From NCBI GenBank assembly GCA_964023275.1, contig OZ029923.1, positions 4,600,229 through 4,664,228 of the forward strand: a stretch of DNA of 64,000 bases, read 5' to 3'. The notes under the pieces are model-generated. The model was not told the DNA's origin, made no database searches, and saw nothing but the letters and a program-made list of their open reading frames with translations. Position 1 is the stretch's first letter. The number at the start of each line of letters is the position of its first letter. Source of the stretch: Norana najaformis (taxonomy: Eukaryota > Annelida > Clitellata > Crassiclitellata > Hormogastridae). Positions 20,891 to 33,171 of this stretch are shown here, piece by piece. Both the position numbers and the translations under genes were made by a program.

Positions 20891-20980
<90 letters not shown>
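20891..20980. repeat. (GA)n microsatellite, ~90 bp
   Basis: Uninterrupted AG dinucleotides. Confidence 0.97.
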
Positions 20981-20982
<2 letters not shown>

Positions 20983-21760
20983 TTTACTGACAACCAAAAA
21001 TAATTAACAAATACAATTATAGTCTGTCACATACAGTGGTGCCAATGGGCTCACCTAAAAGGAACAAACAGTTCCGCTACGAAGGTCGCCTATTTACATC
21101 ATGGATTACAAATAGGTGACAGTATAATACTGAGTAAAACAATTAATAATCTAAAATATAAAGTAATTTTTATAATCAATGCGCACTCATTAATCCACAC
21201 ATCAACTAATGCATGCACTTTTCAATTTTTTGGTCCCCTCTGAGTGTCTGTCTGTCTGTCCGTTTCTCTGTCTCCCAAGTTCTCACTTTGACGCAGCAAA
21301 ACAGCTAAACATTATTTTTAAATGCTAATGTAGAAGCATAACCTTGGCCAGAGGTAACGTTTATTTAACGACGCCGTCATATCGAGATGATAGGCGTGAC
21401 CAGAGGAGAATTAGCTCATTATAAATAGGCCTACACGTCAATAACATGAATGGACCAACAGAAATTATAAAACTAACAGAAATCGAATGAAAACGCCAAA
21501 AAATAAAGAAAGCCTAAAGCCGAAAAGATAAAAGGAGCTAAAGAAATGTGAAACGTAGAATCAATTTTACCTTAGTCTTTGCGAATGACGTAACCTGGCT
21601 TAGGCCTAACATCCGCAAACAAACGTCAGGAAGAATCTGCACTTATACGAAACGCGACAAATTCTTAAAATTGAGCTGCATTATAGCACTTTTACAGAAT
21701 TGCAACAATTAAAAGCAGTTACTAAATCGCAAGGCATAATTATAAACCGCGGAGCTTTCT
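20981..21760. other. AT-rich spacer before a GC island
   Basis: Contains a short CTGT run at 21246-21262. No exon recognised. It may hold promoter or 5' UTR sequence of whatever starts at the GC island. Confidence 0.35.
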
Positions 21761-21902
21761 TGCAGCAGCTACCCTACCCTAGACGTTCAAGCCTTTGCTC
21801 TGACACGCCAGAACGGCCAGAGGCACTAGGACAAAACCATTGTCTGCGAAGGAACGTTAGCTCTCTCTCGCCTCCTTCGAGTACCCTTGGCTGGAGGTAG
21901 TC

Positions 21903-22220
21903 ATGGCAACGCTGGCCAACCACGCCGACCGCAAGCTCAGCAACGCGCGGGCCAGCGAGTCCAGGACGTGTGGGTAGGCGCTCGTCCGCACTGCGTCCGA
22001 GTTAATCACAGCCAAGGCCGTCGACGGGAAGCCAAGGGGGACGGCTACAGGAGGCGAGGTGACTACACAGCAGCAGCAGGCGACAGCCAAGCAGCACCAC
22101 CGCAAAGCAAGCTACAAAGACAGATGTAACCGCGATGGAAAGAACAACAGACTTAAGAAGGACGCGAAAATAGAAATTAGCACCCAAACGCAATACTTTA
22201 ATGCGTGTTCAGGATGCATT
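21903..22220 (+). pseudogene. GC-rich ORF interrupted once by TAG, unrecognised
   Basis: An ATG at 21903 starts MATLANHADRKLSNARASES and meets TAG at 21975. The same frame then continues open for about 80 codons, through a polyglutamine-flanked TTQQQQATAKQHH and a basic RDGKNNRLKKDAK, to TAG near 22218. The region is GC- and CpG-rich against an AT-rich background, as expected for a first exon or promoter island. A TGG/GTAGGC donor overlaps the first TAG, so 21903-21973 could be a short first coding exon. It could equally be a broken gene. No family recognised. Confidence 0.22.
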
Positions 22221-22606
22221 TAGAAATCGTCCACCGCAAATGTATCAAGTCGCGGTTATGATCGTCATCCTAACCTCTGTCCTTCGGCCATTTGTCCACT
22301 GCCTCTCTGGTCGTTCATTAAAATTTATACGTGTGCATGACACAGCAATAATAAAAAATTAGAAGCTGCATTCGCTCATGCGTGGGCCAAATTTTCATCG
22401 CTTTCCTGGAAGAAGTTATTTTGGAAAAATTAAAAAATAATTACAATAATGGGAGAAAACATGAGGCGAAATCTGACGGAAATCTTTATTTCAAAACAGA
22501 AACAAAACCTGAATCAAACGAACGAACAACGTGCACGACAAACACAGCGAGACTCCAGACGCCTGTAAGCTTTAAGGACTTCATATGTTCTATACTCACC
22601 TAGGCC

Positions 22607-23312
22607 CAGGGATGGGCAAATTACACAGTAAACTGTAATTAAATTACAAATTACTTTTAAACATGTAATTCAATTACCAATTACAAATTACTTTGGAATT
22701 TCAACTGAAAATACAAATTACAAATTACTTTATTTCAAAATACTAAAATTACAAATTACTTTGAGCAATGGGGTCATGAATTTGAAACAGGAAACACATG
22801 CTTTCTTTACACCAGTTTTTGCATACTGCCTTCACTTTATAATCTTTTTCACTACTTTCACCATTCTCACGCTCTATTTTTAAAAAAAACACGCCATCCA
22901 ACATTGCCGACATATGAATATTCTCAACAAAACTAGTACACGTGGCTACATGCTCCGCCATTATCGGTTTTCAGATGCAACAAAATGAACGAACTTGCCA
23001 CAAGAGCACCACACAAGGCCGGATCAATCGTTTACGCGCTTGCTTTAACTTTAACTGCCACGCTGGTTCCCTGCTATTTCGTTTATAAAATAAGTAAGAG
23101 GAATTTTCAACACACAAGGAATTTGAATTGAACATGGCTAAAGCAATGAAAGTAATTCGATTTTACAGTATGTATTTTGAAATTACAAATTACATGAAAA
23201 AATGTAATTCAATTACAAATTACCTTGATGCAGAGTAACAAAATACAAATTAACAATTACAATTGTAATTACGTAATATCAATTACATCAATTAAGTTAC
23301 TGCCCATCCCTG
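22607..23312. mobile_element. Non-autonomous hAT element (MITE), 706 bp, with 8-bp TSD
   Basis: Starts CAGGGATGGGCA and ends with its exact inverted copy TGCCCATCCCTG (12-bp perfect terminal inverted repeats). It is flanked by CCTAGGCC (22599-22606) and CTTAGGCC (23313-23320), a one-mismatch 8-bp target duplication diagnostic of hAT. Both subterminal zones carry repeated AATTACAAATTACTTT-type blocks, likely transposase binding sites. The interior has a 70-codon minus frame starting MAEHVATCTSFVENI with GVFFLKIERENG and KAVCKNWC, possibly a relic of a transposase N-terminus. Confidence 0.92.
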
Positions 23313-23320
23313 CTTAGGCC

Positions 23321-24905
23321 CACAGGTTGGGTCTCTTAACTTACTTACAGTTCATGGTTAACACTCTCATTTTGACTACTACAACACACAAAAATAAAGC
23401 ACGCACAAACAAACGAAAACAAACATATGCACATAAACAAGTCCAAACGTAGTACTGTTACTAAAATGCACATCGATGCACAGAACTATAACAATAATTC
23501 GAACTTAACAAAAATTGTGACCGTGCGGGTCCATGCCTGAGAAAATCCTCACAAAGTCCGAAAAGTTAATTTGCAAGAAATGCGCTCAAGTAGGCAGAAC
23601 ATGGGTCAAAACGAGTCCTTTGCATGTTATTTCGTATTCCTTTCTGTGTTGGCTATTAAACGTTAAGTCCCTGTGTAGACGTTTGCCGAGTATTTTGATT
23701 TTAAATTTTATTACGATGCCTTGCAACAAAAACTTAATTTATCATGTGCCCATGGTAACCTAAACTCAGGTCTTGTGCACAGATTATTATGCAAATGTTC
23801 ATGTTAGACAAATATTCGTCTTAACCAGTTTTTGTGGAGATTTCATTGAAAGCAGCCTCAAAGGTGTAAGAATACACTCCAACTTAACCATACTCGTAAG
23901 GTGTAAGAGTACACTCCAACTTAACCATACTCGTAAGGTGTAAGAATACTTAACCATACTCGTAAACACTCATGATCCCTAGGCACAGCAACTTCAGCTG
24001 GTTAAACTTTAACTCGCGATTTCTCAAACGTAATCGCAGAGTCCTACATCTTTACAAACTATTTGTCATAGATAGAATCATGCAGTTCACCAAATTATGC
24101 AGCAATTCCAGCACAATCCAGTGCTATTTGAAACAAGTTTTGATTTATTCCGACTTTGTAAGGGTTTTCTCATGAACAGTCAAAAAAAATGCTAAAATAC
24201 AGACCTTACACAGGGACCATCTTCACCGATTCAAACAGAAAACACAAGTCTCCGACTTCATTGTCACCCTTATACAGTAATTTCCCTAAATTTGTACATC
24301 TCTTCTTTGTCTGTCTGTCCATCTCACCTCCTCTCCCTCTCTGTCGGTTGCACAGACAAGTACTGTACAACTGTTTGTTACTATTGCTACACAGCAGACT
24401 CCAACATTTGTTAAACATATCTAAACTCTAAAATTCAAGTGTTCAAAACAGTTGCTACACATCTTTTGTGTCCAAACCTTAACAGCATAAAGACAGAATC
24501 AGGTAATGTATGACTAAAATAAACTTACTGCCCAACAAGTTTATTTCCACAAAAATGAGGCAAATTTTCACACCTGTTTATTCACTTTACCATCAGCAAA
24601 GTTTCAAGACACTGACTGACAAAGTGAGTATTTACACAGAAACATTTCCAATAAATACTAATTTACGCTTCTGCCACAGCTTTCTTGAGATATGAATATT
24701 AGCATTAAACAGACAAAACTGCAAGAAATACGAGCTCTGTTAGCTTCTATCGACTGCAAAATTACTGTAACGCTGGAGGTTTACAAGTGAGGTCCAAGAA
24801 AAATAACTTCTTCCCCCATTTCTGACTATCTCCCATTGAAAATACATTATCCCTGTATTCTGTTACTCATAGGTATTCTCTCCCCTGCTGCCAACTGCAA
24901 ATAGC
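23321..24905. other. AT-rich spacer with a ~37-bp tandem repeat
   Basis: At 23860-23965 a ~37-bp unit (AAGGTGTAAGAATACACTCC then AACTTAACCATACTCGT) occurs three times, the last shortened. The rest has no recognisable exon; short plus-strand frames at 23972 and 24189 show no motif. Confidence 0.5.
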
Positions 24906-24920
24906 ACCCAGTTCATAAGA

Positions 24921-25201
24921 TAGATAGATTCCACCATGGGTTCAACGCCCGTAGGTGCCGGTACTGATCTCCGGTTTCAATGCCATCAGTCCTTAGGTGG
25001 CCACTAGTGACCATACATCGGCGGTAGATGGCAAGTCTTACCCGCCGAACCCAAGGTTATCTACGCAGTGAAACTGCTACTCATTTTACTACTGCCCTCT
25101 GGCGAGTAGCGGCTGAGTCGACCTTTATGGGGCAAGCGGGATTCGATCCCGCTTCCTTCCGCTCTTCGTGCCAGCGTGTTACCAATCGGCCACCGAACCG
25201 C
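24921..25201 (-). mobile_element. tRNA-derived SINE with intact target-site duplication
   Basis: Flanked by the 14-bp direct repeat CCCAGTTCATAAGA at 24907-24920 and 25202-25215. Read on the minus strand, it begins GGGCGGTTCGGTGGCCGATT (A-box TGGCCGATTGG) with B-box GGGATCGAATCCC. It runs ~270 bp and ends in a short ATCT tail (TAGATAGATT at 24921 on the plus strand). The near-perfect duplication points to a fairly recent insertion. Unlike the others here it lacks the GGCGCTnTA end, so it probably used a different partner LINE. Confidence 0.88.
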
Positions 25202-25215
25202 CCCAGTTCATAAGA

Positions 25216-26030
25216 CAGATTAAAAATGCAGCAATGTAGCGTATGTTTTGTTAAGACTCATAAAATTGTAGCAATTTCTGCCATCGCTAATACAAACTTT
25301 AATGTGGCAACAAATTAAAACGAACATATAGAGACGTCATTTACATGGCAATAATTGTCAAATTCTGATCAATCAAATGCTAAAACGCTGCCAAAGGAAT
25401 CAACAATCAGTAATGAATTATCAATCCATCAATCAACCATTCAGCTAGTGAATCAGTTGGCCTGATACATGACTCAAAATCAATCAACAGATCATAAACG
25501 CAGGTAACTGGTAAGGAAGTACCGTATCTCAATCACCCAAAAGTACAGTCCTGTGGCAGACTTTCTGCTTAGGTCGTCTCTCTGTTTATTTGCACTGAAC
25601 TCTTGAAACCGACCTGATTGTCGTCTGGAATTAGTGTACCATCATTCAGACCCAGTGCACCATGAAAACGGCACAAAAGAAGCCCCAAGATTACAATTAG
25701 ATCTGAGTAACTGGCCAAATGAACTAACGCAAGAAACCTTGACAAAGACAAGAGCAATTGTGTGACTAACCCAGAACAAATTCCAACAAAAGCCAAAGAC
25801 TTCCAGAATTTAACTACGATGTCCAATTCCTTATCTCTTATGCATTTTCCTTATCTCTATGCATTTTGTTTGGTGCCAACCAAAGATGTCTTACAACATC
25901 CAGCGGCGGTAACCATCATTCTGTACATTTCAAAAACCAGTGGTTAGCAAAAGGCTGGGAAAAAACCCAGAACATCTGCACAAACATTACAAGGACTCGA
26001 CCACTCTGCCAACTTCACCCTATTATTTAT
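25216..26030. other. Unassigned AT-rich stretch
   Basis: A block of short ATCAATC-type repeats lies around 25418-25490. No exon or RNA gene recognised. Confidence 0.4.
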
Positions 26031-26035
26031 ACGGG

Positions 26036-26245
26036 GCAAGGTAGCTGACTGGATAAAGCGCTCAGCTTGTAATAACACGGAGAGTATGAAGACTATGGGT
26101 TCAAGCCTACCCTTAGACGGTTACTGTGCAGGGACCTTGAGCATGTCCTTCACTCACAACTGCTTCGTGCCTCAGATTCAGACTTACTGACCTTGCGCGC
26201 ATAATAAATATAAAATTATAATAATAAATATTATTATTATTATGA
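26036..26245 (+). mobile_element. tRNA-derived SINE with (ATA)n tail
   Basis: Head GGCAAGGTAGCTGACTGGAT (A-box-like) and GGGTTCAAGCCTACC (B-box), then TGTGCAGGGACCTTGAGCA and CTTCACTCACAACTG. It ends TTGCGCGCATAATAAATA and (ATA/TTA)n. The body resembles the SINE at 54412 (ACCTGGAGCAAGGCCTTCAC). Confidence 0.75.
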
Positions 26246-26249
26246 AGAG

Positions 26250-27080
26250 TCAAACAGCAATGAATATGGGGTGCAGGCGTTATCCCTACTGGCTTTTGAC
26301 AAGGTACTGATTTAACTGTGTCAAGCAGTGCCAGGGCTTTGATGGAATCATTCTTGATGGATGAACCCCAAACACGACCACGGCACAGATGACCATTTTC
26401 ATTTCTCTCCTATCAAAATCCACGATTTTGGACTGGCTGCTTTCGAATTCAACCAAAATTCTTGAGCAGAACCACTAACAATTGAACATAGACAACGTCA
26501 AACAAAGGCTTTCCGCTTTAAGGCAGGACAGGACGGCATCCGAATCGACGGAAATCAGTCGATGTAGGCAAAGGAATGCACTTTTCCACCGGTTTAAAAA
26601 CAACATTTCAACGAATGAAGACAGTAAACTTTCCTGGAAAGATGGAAACTTTCAGAGAACAACAGTGCCGTCCGTAATTAGACATTGGTTGGAAAGATCA
26701 ACTCCTCTTGACTACTTCACATAACTGAGTCATGAGTTAGAACTGTCTTTCTAATGCCCAGAAGAACGTCATATAAATAGACTTACAGCATTAAAACAGT
26801 TCGGCGGTAAAGGTTAAATGCAAGCGTAGAGAAAACTTGAACATATTTTACATAACATACATTAAACGGTCAACAATGAACCTTCAGCAAAAGCGTTTGT
26901 ACATGCTTTTTCATCCTCTGGCTTAGTTTCCTGCCACTGAACAAGTTAAAATATGCAACAGCTAATTGTTATTTTTTGTTTACATACAAAAATATTAAAA
27001 CAGCTTATTTTTCATTTCCTTATTTTTCATTTTCTTATGTTTATCTAGAGCCCCTGAATACTGATACTTGTGGATGATGG
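26250..27080. other. Unassigned stretch
   Basis: A plus-strand 80-codon frame at 26482 has no recognisable motif. No other feature. Confidence 0.35.
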
Positions 27081-27082
27081 TC

Positions 27083-27370
27083 ATTAATAATAACATTAAT
27101 AATAATAATAATAGAATAATAATAATAATAATAATAATAAAATAATAATAATAAAATAATAATAATAAGAACAACAAGAACAACAATAATAATAAAAACA
27201 ATAATAACAATAACAATAATAAAATAATATTAAAAAATAATAATAATATAATAATAATAATACGAATAACAACAACAATAATAATAACAACAACAACAAT
27301 AATAATAACAAAACTAATAAGAACAGCAACAACAACAATAATAATAACAACAACAACAATAATAATAAAA
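27083..27370. repeat. (AAT/AAC)n trinucleotide tract
   Basis: Nearly 290 bp of AAT/ATA with AAC interruptions. The Leu/Ile/Val/Tyr-only minus-strand frames are artefacts. Confidence 0.95.
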
Positions 27371-28435
27371 TAAATCATAGCATTTTGAGGCACATTCACT
27401 GATATCGTAGACGACGAGGCCTAATTTTCCAGATTCCCATTGACAGCTCCTGGCACGATTTTCTGTTGCTGAGGGATTATACTTACCTTGGGTAAAAAAA
27501 GTCACAATAGTAAGCAGTAACTGTCTCATATTTTTATCGTGCCTCCAGACTTAGAAAGACGTTGAACATGGTTGCAGAGAAGTTTATTTACCGAAACCAA
27601 AAGTGGATCATGAATTATTCTGTTCAACTGATAAGGCATCAGTCGATGGTGCAGAGCGGTTGTCCAAGGTGCCCAAAGAAACAGTTTAAGGCAAAGTTCA
27701 AACTTTCAACCCAAGCCTCAGACAACAGGTGCACAAATAACAGACTTGGCATTTTTGGGCGCCAAAAAAATCTGGAGACCATGATAACGATCAGCCACCA
27801 AGTGATAGAAAGCTCTGAGAAGTTTCTGCAATCGCAAATGCCACCAAATGTCTGAAATATGTAACAGCAATTGTTTAAGGCACAAGCCATTCACGTCCCT
27901 CGGCAAATACACAAAGGCCAAGGCACGACGGGGCTTCCACAATTTTGCAGAATTCAGCAACAATGGAACCTCCTTATTCTCTTGGCCAGCCATGCCGTGT
28001 TACTGTTTCAAGCGGCTGTACTGTACCGTATTTGACAATTTATTACATGTAAATGCGTCTCACGGAACAAACAAACAACTCTCTGGGGCACTCCTAGCAT
28101 GAGGGCCCTGAGGAACAGGTGGACACCATGTTTTAGAGAATTAAATCACGGATCAACATCACCAACTATGTTATATGGTTGAACCACATCATATCGGAAA
28201 TGGCATTAAAACGAAAAACGTATTATGAGGAGATTTCCACAACATAGTAACGTCTTAGATTAGTACCTGAGGTATGCTAGATAGATAACAAGTGGTTTGC
28301 CAAGTTACAGGCGTCTTTTGCCAAAGTTAAACCTTCTCAGTTGAAAGAAATGTTGGAATTTCGTTTGATTTCCCTGAAAATGTAACTTTCTAAACAGGCG
28401 AGTCTGTCCAGGTCATGCACCATGAAGAATCAATC
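27371..28435. other. Unassigned stretch
   Basis: Overlapping short frames on both strands (for example 27562-27855) carry no motif and lack splice context. Nothing else recognised. Confidence 0.35.
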
Positions 28436-28439
28436 ATTC

Positions 28440-28460
28440 TGATCAATCAATCAATCAATC

Positions 28461-28497
<37 letters not shown>

Positions 28498-28512
28498 CCA
28501 TCAATCAATCAG
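28440..28512. repeat. (AATC)n microsatellite
   Basis: About 17 AATC units with two slips. Confidence 0.95.
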
Positions 28513-28514
28513 CC

Positions 28515-31500
28515 TGACCGACCAATCTGATCATTCAATCCATCATCCTACAGACTGATTGATCATCCGATCAATTTACTAAGATTAATTTACTAAGTAA
28601 TCACAGTACGTAAACACCTCGAGGCATTTGACATGTGCTTGCGTCTTCCTACGACTTTGGATCTTTCAGATAACCACGCTTCAGTGACTCAAGAGATTAC
28701 AGAAAAAGGCGCTAAATAAATAACCAATCACAAACACACAACAGCCTGGGCCAAGTCGTAATCAGATACTGATATCACTCAACTTTAAACAAACCGCTAC
28801 GCACAGTCCCTGCACAGAACGAAAAACAAAGACACACTTAAACTACCATTTTAATTAGTTTTAATGGATAAACTCGCATTAACAAATTACAGGTCTGACC
28901 ACTCTGACCGTTATATTCATTTCAGACTTATCCTCAGCATAATTCTTTAACGCGTCAGCAAAGAAGAAACTGCACATCATACACATACGTGCTCACAGAT
29001 AACTTCATTTTGTACACACGCGGCTGGGCAGTATTGTTGCTGTACAAAAATACTATAGAACAAACTTTTTACAAACAACAGAAACCTTGGCTATTACACC
29101 AATAGACCTACACGTATATACGTGGTAGAGCTGCAGACAGATTTCCACAAAGCAGTAACTGCTGGAACTGACAGACTGTCAAACCGTTGTTCGTCCGAAT
29201 TCAATCTTTACAGCAAACGGTTCACGAATTAGACACAATGAATTAGAAACGAGTTAATGTAGCTGAAGTCAAGCAATAAACTGCAACAAGGCAGAATTAA
29301 TTCTTGTCCAGAGACTTACATGCTCGTACGAGAGACACCAAGTGATGGACGAAACCTAACTGCAAGATCATTTTCTGAACTTTTGGAAGGTCAGACGTAA
29401 AACATCATGCATACCGAAAAGGGTTATGCCTTGCGTTGAAATCAGTTTTACATCAAACGCCTTCACAAACTAAAAGCAAAAACTGAGGTTGAGAACCACT
29501 AAGCGGACGCATTCACACGTTGAATTGTTTGGGGTATAAAGGTTCATAGGGTAGGGAAAGTAAGTAAATAAGTATCTAGAGACTTAATATAGAACCTTTA
29601 AAGTACCACATAAAAGTGCTGTCAGTTCTAGCCTAAATGGTGTTAAAGTTCATTAAGAACAAAACCTTCATCAGTAACTAGAGTAGTCAGCAATGACTAA
29701 TGGGTGATGGGTTCAAAGGTAAATTAATCCCACATTTTATTAAGTTCAGTGAAAATCTGGGTCTGTTGCAAAATCGACTCACTTGGTTTACTCAACAACC
29801 ACTCAGTTGTGCTACGGCATCTCATTCTAAAGTACAGAAATAGTCAAAGTTGGATGGGACCAGTTAAGCAGACTGTCTCCTAATCCTGTTCTGAGCCGAC
29901 TTGCAAGTATATACTAACAACTTATAGTGTAAACATTTAAGTTTCCGTCATTTTATCAAAGAACATTTGCGGTAAACAACAAAGCTCTTAATAAACTCAG
30001 CAACAACCTTCCTCCTCGTCACATGTACATATTCTGGCTTAACAAATACGAGCTGGGTCAGAACAATTAACAGATACTTTTGTTGGTTAAGACATACGTT
30101 AATGTTATTTCACTGTAAGAAAGTCATTCAGTCTCATAGAAACATAAACCATATTATAGCCACCGGGTTTTACATCTGAAATCTGATTCATCACAAGTTC
30201 GGCAAAATACAATAAATACAAAATACAACAAAAATCACATGAAAATAATTTCATTCTTAGTGCTTCACAACAAAGAAACTAAAGATATCTCGAAAAAATT
30301 TCACCCATTGCACAGTGCTAACCCAAATGAAGTCACGGTGAATTTGGGTGGAAATGTGTCAACATATTTACAATTAACTAGTGCATTTTCACATTTGCAC
30401 TCAGAACACTGAAAACTGTCTTTCAGTCCAAGGGTAAATAATGCTTAAAGATTTCAAGTTGTAGGACGCGTATTTCGCAGAAAGTTATGTATTACGCACT
30501 TTATTAAAATTTTGCAGTTGGAAATATTAATACGTTTGAAGACTTGGTACTGCTGTGATTTCGTTGGTTGAGATCACTGATAACTATACTTGCTGTCTTC
30601 ACTGATAACAAACAAAATTGCTCTAAAGTATTACAGGTTGATTAACATAGTTTAGCCATCTTACCTAAGCACATCAGCACTTAATACCTTCTGCAACATC
30701 TTATACCTTCTGCAACACTTCACAACTTCTGCAACATCTTATACCTTTGGCAACATCTTACACCTTCACCAACCCTTCATAACTTCTGCAACACTTCAAA
30801 ACTTTGGCAACACGTATACCTTCTGCAAAATCTTGTAGCTTCAGCAATACTTTATACCTTCTACAACACCTTGTAACTTCTGCAACGCCTTATTCTTTCA
30901 TGCTCGCTCCCTACCTTGCATGAAATACTCACATATATCAGTTCAAAATGCACAAATCATTAGCACTACTTACCTGGCTGCATCGGCTATAAAACGCTAA
31001 GTCAAAACTCGACAAAATAAAGATAGCAGCAGTTGACTAATTCTCATCGCAGCACAGCAGATGCATGATGGGAAATCAGGGGAAAGAGAAGTCATAAACA
31101 GCACAAGAAATACAGTGCCACTAGAGTTTCTGCAACATCTTATACCTTCATGTCCACCATCTTATACTAGAGTTTCACTGCCCATTTTAAAGTTTACCCA
31201 ACACAGACAGATGCACCTTAGAAATCTGTTGAAACGAGCTAGCAACTACAGAGCAGACAGGACACAAACACATGTCTTTTATCTCTAATTTGGGTTCTTG
31301 ATTGCAGAAAAAAATGCAGATACCATGGTTATGATTATCAGTTTTTAACAATGCAGAATGAAGAAATGAAACAAACTACAGCGGTAGAGACTCAAGACTA
31401 CACACAAGAAAATGTAGTGAAGAGTCAAGGCAGAAAACAGAAAAGGTAAACAGGATCATCAGAGCTGCTACATGCGTGAGGACCATCAGAGTTGCTACAT

Positions 31501-31934
31501 GCGTGAAGCAACTGAGGAGGCTGTGGCCAGAGGAGAAGACCTGCCACTCCACAATACAAGGGCAACAGAATCTGAAGCATCTGGAAAGTCTACTAACACG
31601 TCCAAAACCGGTGGGTGAAATGTGCGAAGGGCAAAGTTCAGGCCTATTCTGAGCAGCAGACGAATCCAGTGGCTTTGGACCGTCACAGGAGAAAACCTCC
31701 AAGGTGTTGGTCTGTCGCTGTACGCAAGGCACGAGTCAAACCAAGCTGAAAACGATTTGCACTCAGTTACCGAAACATTCTGACAAAGCACGTGCTCTAC
31801 TTTTTCAGACAAACCGGGAAACTCACACGCCACGGCAAGTCACAACGGAATACGACGGGCTATGGTCACTGAACAGATCCGACGAAGGCACTCGTTCACG
31901 ATGCAACGAAGGCCTTCAAGCGAAATGACTAAAA
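28515..31934. other. 3' flank / possible 3' UTR of the Met-like gene
   Basis: AT-rich sequence immediately downstream (minus sense) of the stop codon at 31935. Recognisable LINE/SINE copies are absent, in contrast to the introns. A degenerate ~19-bp repeat (CTTCTGCAACATCTTATAC) runs from about 30685 to 30905. A 28-bp block (ATCAGAGCTGCTACATGCGTG) is duplicated at 31459-31510. Several minus-strand AATAAA signals exist (for example near 30488 and 29750), so the polyadenylation site cannot be fixed. Confidence 0.4.
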
Positions 31935-33005
31935 TCATAAGTCATCCACTAGGCTCTTCCAGTCAGAAATGTCGTTCTGCTGAGCAAGAAAAAGCGAATC
32001 GTCAAAACCAGTGACAGCGTCCGACATCCAACTGTTGAGCGAGGACGACGTGGTTGGGCACATATCGTAATCTCCGTCGCTGGTTAATCCGAAATCTTGG
32101 CACCATCCGTTCTGCGTCACCGCATCCACGTTCGTCTGTTTCGGCTGAAGAGAAGTCGTCTGCGCTGTCGTGTACACTGACTGAAGGCCCTGATTCTCCG
32201 TACAGTTCCTCTGGCCAAGAATGAGTTTGTCTGGACTATTCGCAGATGGTCCGAAGCCGCAAATCCGTGCACCTCTCGTTGTCGCATCATCCAGAGAACT
32301 ATCGATAGTGTAGACTGTCTCCTGCTCCGCGATCAAATGCTTAAGAAACTGATACTTATCGGCAGCCGCCATGTGAGATATGAGGTTAGTAACTGATGAA
32401 CTCACGACGTCGGATTCAGACTCCATTTCTCTTACGATGCCCGAATTGTTCATCGGCAAAAACGGGTTCGTGCAAACTTCCTGCGATGTAACAGTGCCCC
32501 ACTCGCCTTTCTGACCATGATACATTCCGTTTTGACTCACAGCAATTCCATTCCCATTAACGCACGTTGACAACATGTCTCTTACAGTTCCATTAGCATC
32601 AAGACAGAGTCCTGGCTGCGTGCCTTTAGCATTCGTAAATCTCGCAGCCGTGGAGCCGGATGTGGCTACTCGTGATACGTTTTCTGGCCAAATCGTCCCA
32701 GCAGACGACATCTGGTATGGAATTCCATGTGATGCGGCCAAGCATTGAGACTCGGAACTTCGACGGATGTTGCCCACATCTGCAGCGTTGGCTGGCAAGG
32801 CTGTTGACGATGGCAATGTGGCATTGGCAAGATGACTGACACCAGTCCGAGACGGAAAACTTGCAACACCCTGCATGACGTAATCAGGGTCAGTCCTACC
32901 ATTCTGATGCCTTGCTGCGGATCCTTTTGTCGGTTCATGCTGATCTCGCAGTAAGGACTTGATCTGAGAAAACTCGCAGGACGCTGTTTCGTCTCTGGGC
33001 TTTGG
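31935..33005 (-). CDS. Met: Met-like gene, last coding exon (C-terminal region)
   Basis: Acceptor TTTGTTTTTTTAG before 33005; phase 0, 356 codons, then stop. Starts PKPRDETASCEFSQIKSLL. It is Ser/Thr/Asn/Gln-rich and low in obvious structure, as activation regions of bHLH-PAS proteins usually are. It ends with an acidic-hydrophobic segment (SLNSWMSDAVTGFDDSLFL ... DISDWKSLVDDL) that looks like a transactivation motif. Internal HMAAADKYQFLKHLIAEQE could be helical, with an LKHLI core reminiscent of nuclear-receptor-box-type LxxLL sequences but not a match. Frame and phase agree with the preceding exon, which ends at 36802. Confidence 0.85.
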   Translation of the reverse strand, partial: PKPRDETASCEFSQIKSLLRDQHEPTKGSAARHQNGRTDPDYVMQGVASFPSRTGVSHLANATLPSSTALPANAADVGNIRRSSESQCLAASHGIPYQMSSAGTIWPENVSRVATSGSTAARFTNAKGTQPGLCLDANGTVRDMLSTCVNGNGIAVSQNGMYHGQKGEWGTVTSQEVCTNPFLPMNNSGIVREMESESDVVSSSVTNLISHMAAADKYQFLKHLIAEQETVYTIDSSLDDATTRGARICGFGPSANSPDKLILGQRNCTENQGLQSVYTTAQTTSLQPKQTNVDAVTQNGWCQDFGLTSDGDYDMCPTTSSSLNSWMSDAVTGFDDSLFLAQQNDISDWKSLVDDL

Positions 33006-33171
33006 CTAAAAAAACAAACATCATGCAGCATTTGTAAGCGTTGCTTGACCAAAAGTGGCAAAACTCTGTAATTAGGTCATCAGAGGTCATCTTGAAAAGT
33101 TTAACATCACTTTTCACTTTGTAGCACAAACCATAATCACATCTACTCAACCCTGGTGCTCAAATCGATCT

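Noticed and set aside
25130-25201. tRNA gene
   Set aside because: A- and B-boxes are present, but the sequence continues into a SINE body with tail and target duplication. It would not fold as a mature tRNA. The same applies to the tRNA-like heads at 2930, 17728, 26036, 33450, 41703, 42100, 54560 and 55800.
27562-28102. Several 80-97-codon ORFs on both strands
   Set aside because: Overlapping frames of similar length on both strands with no recognisable motif; likely chance.
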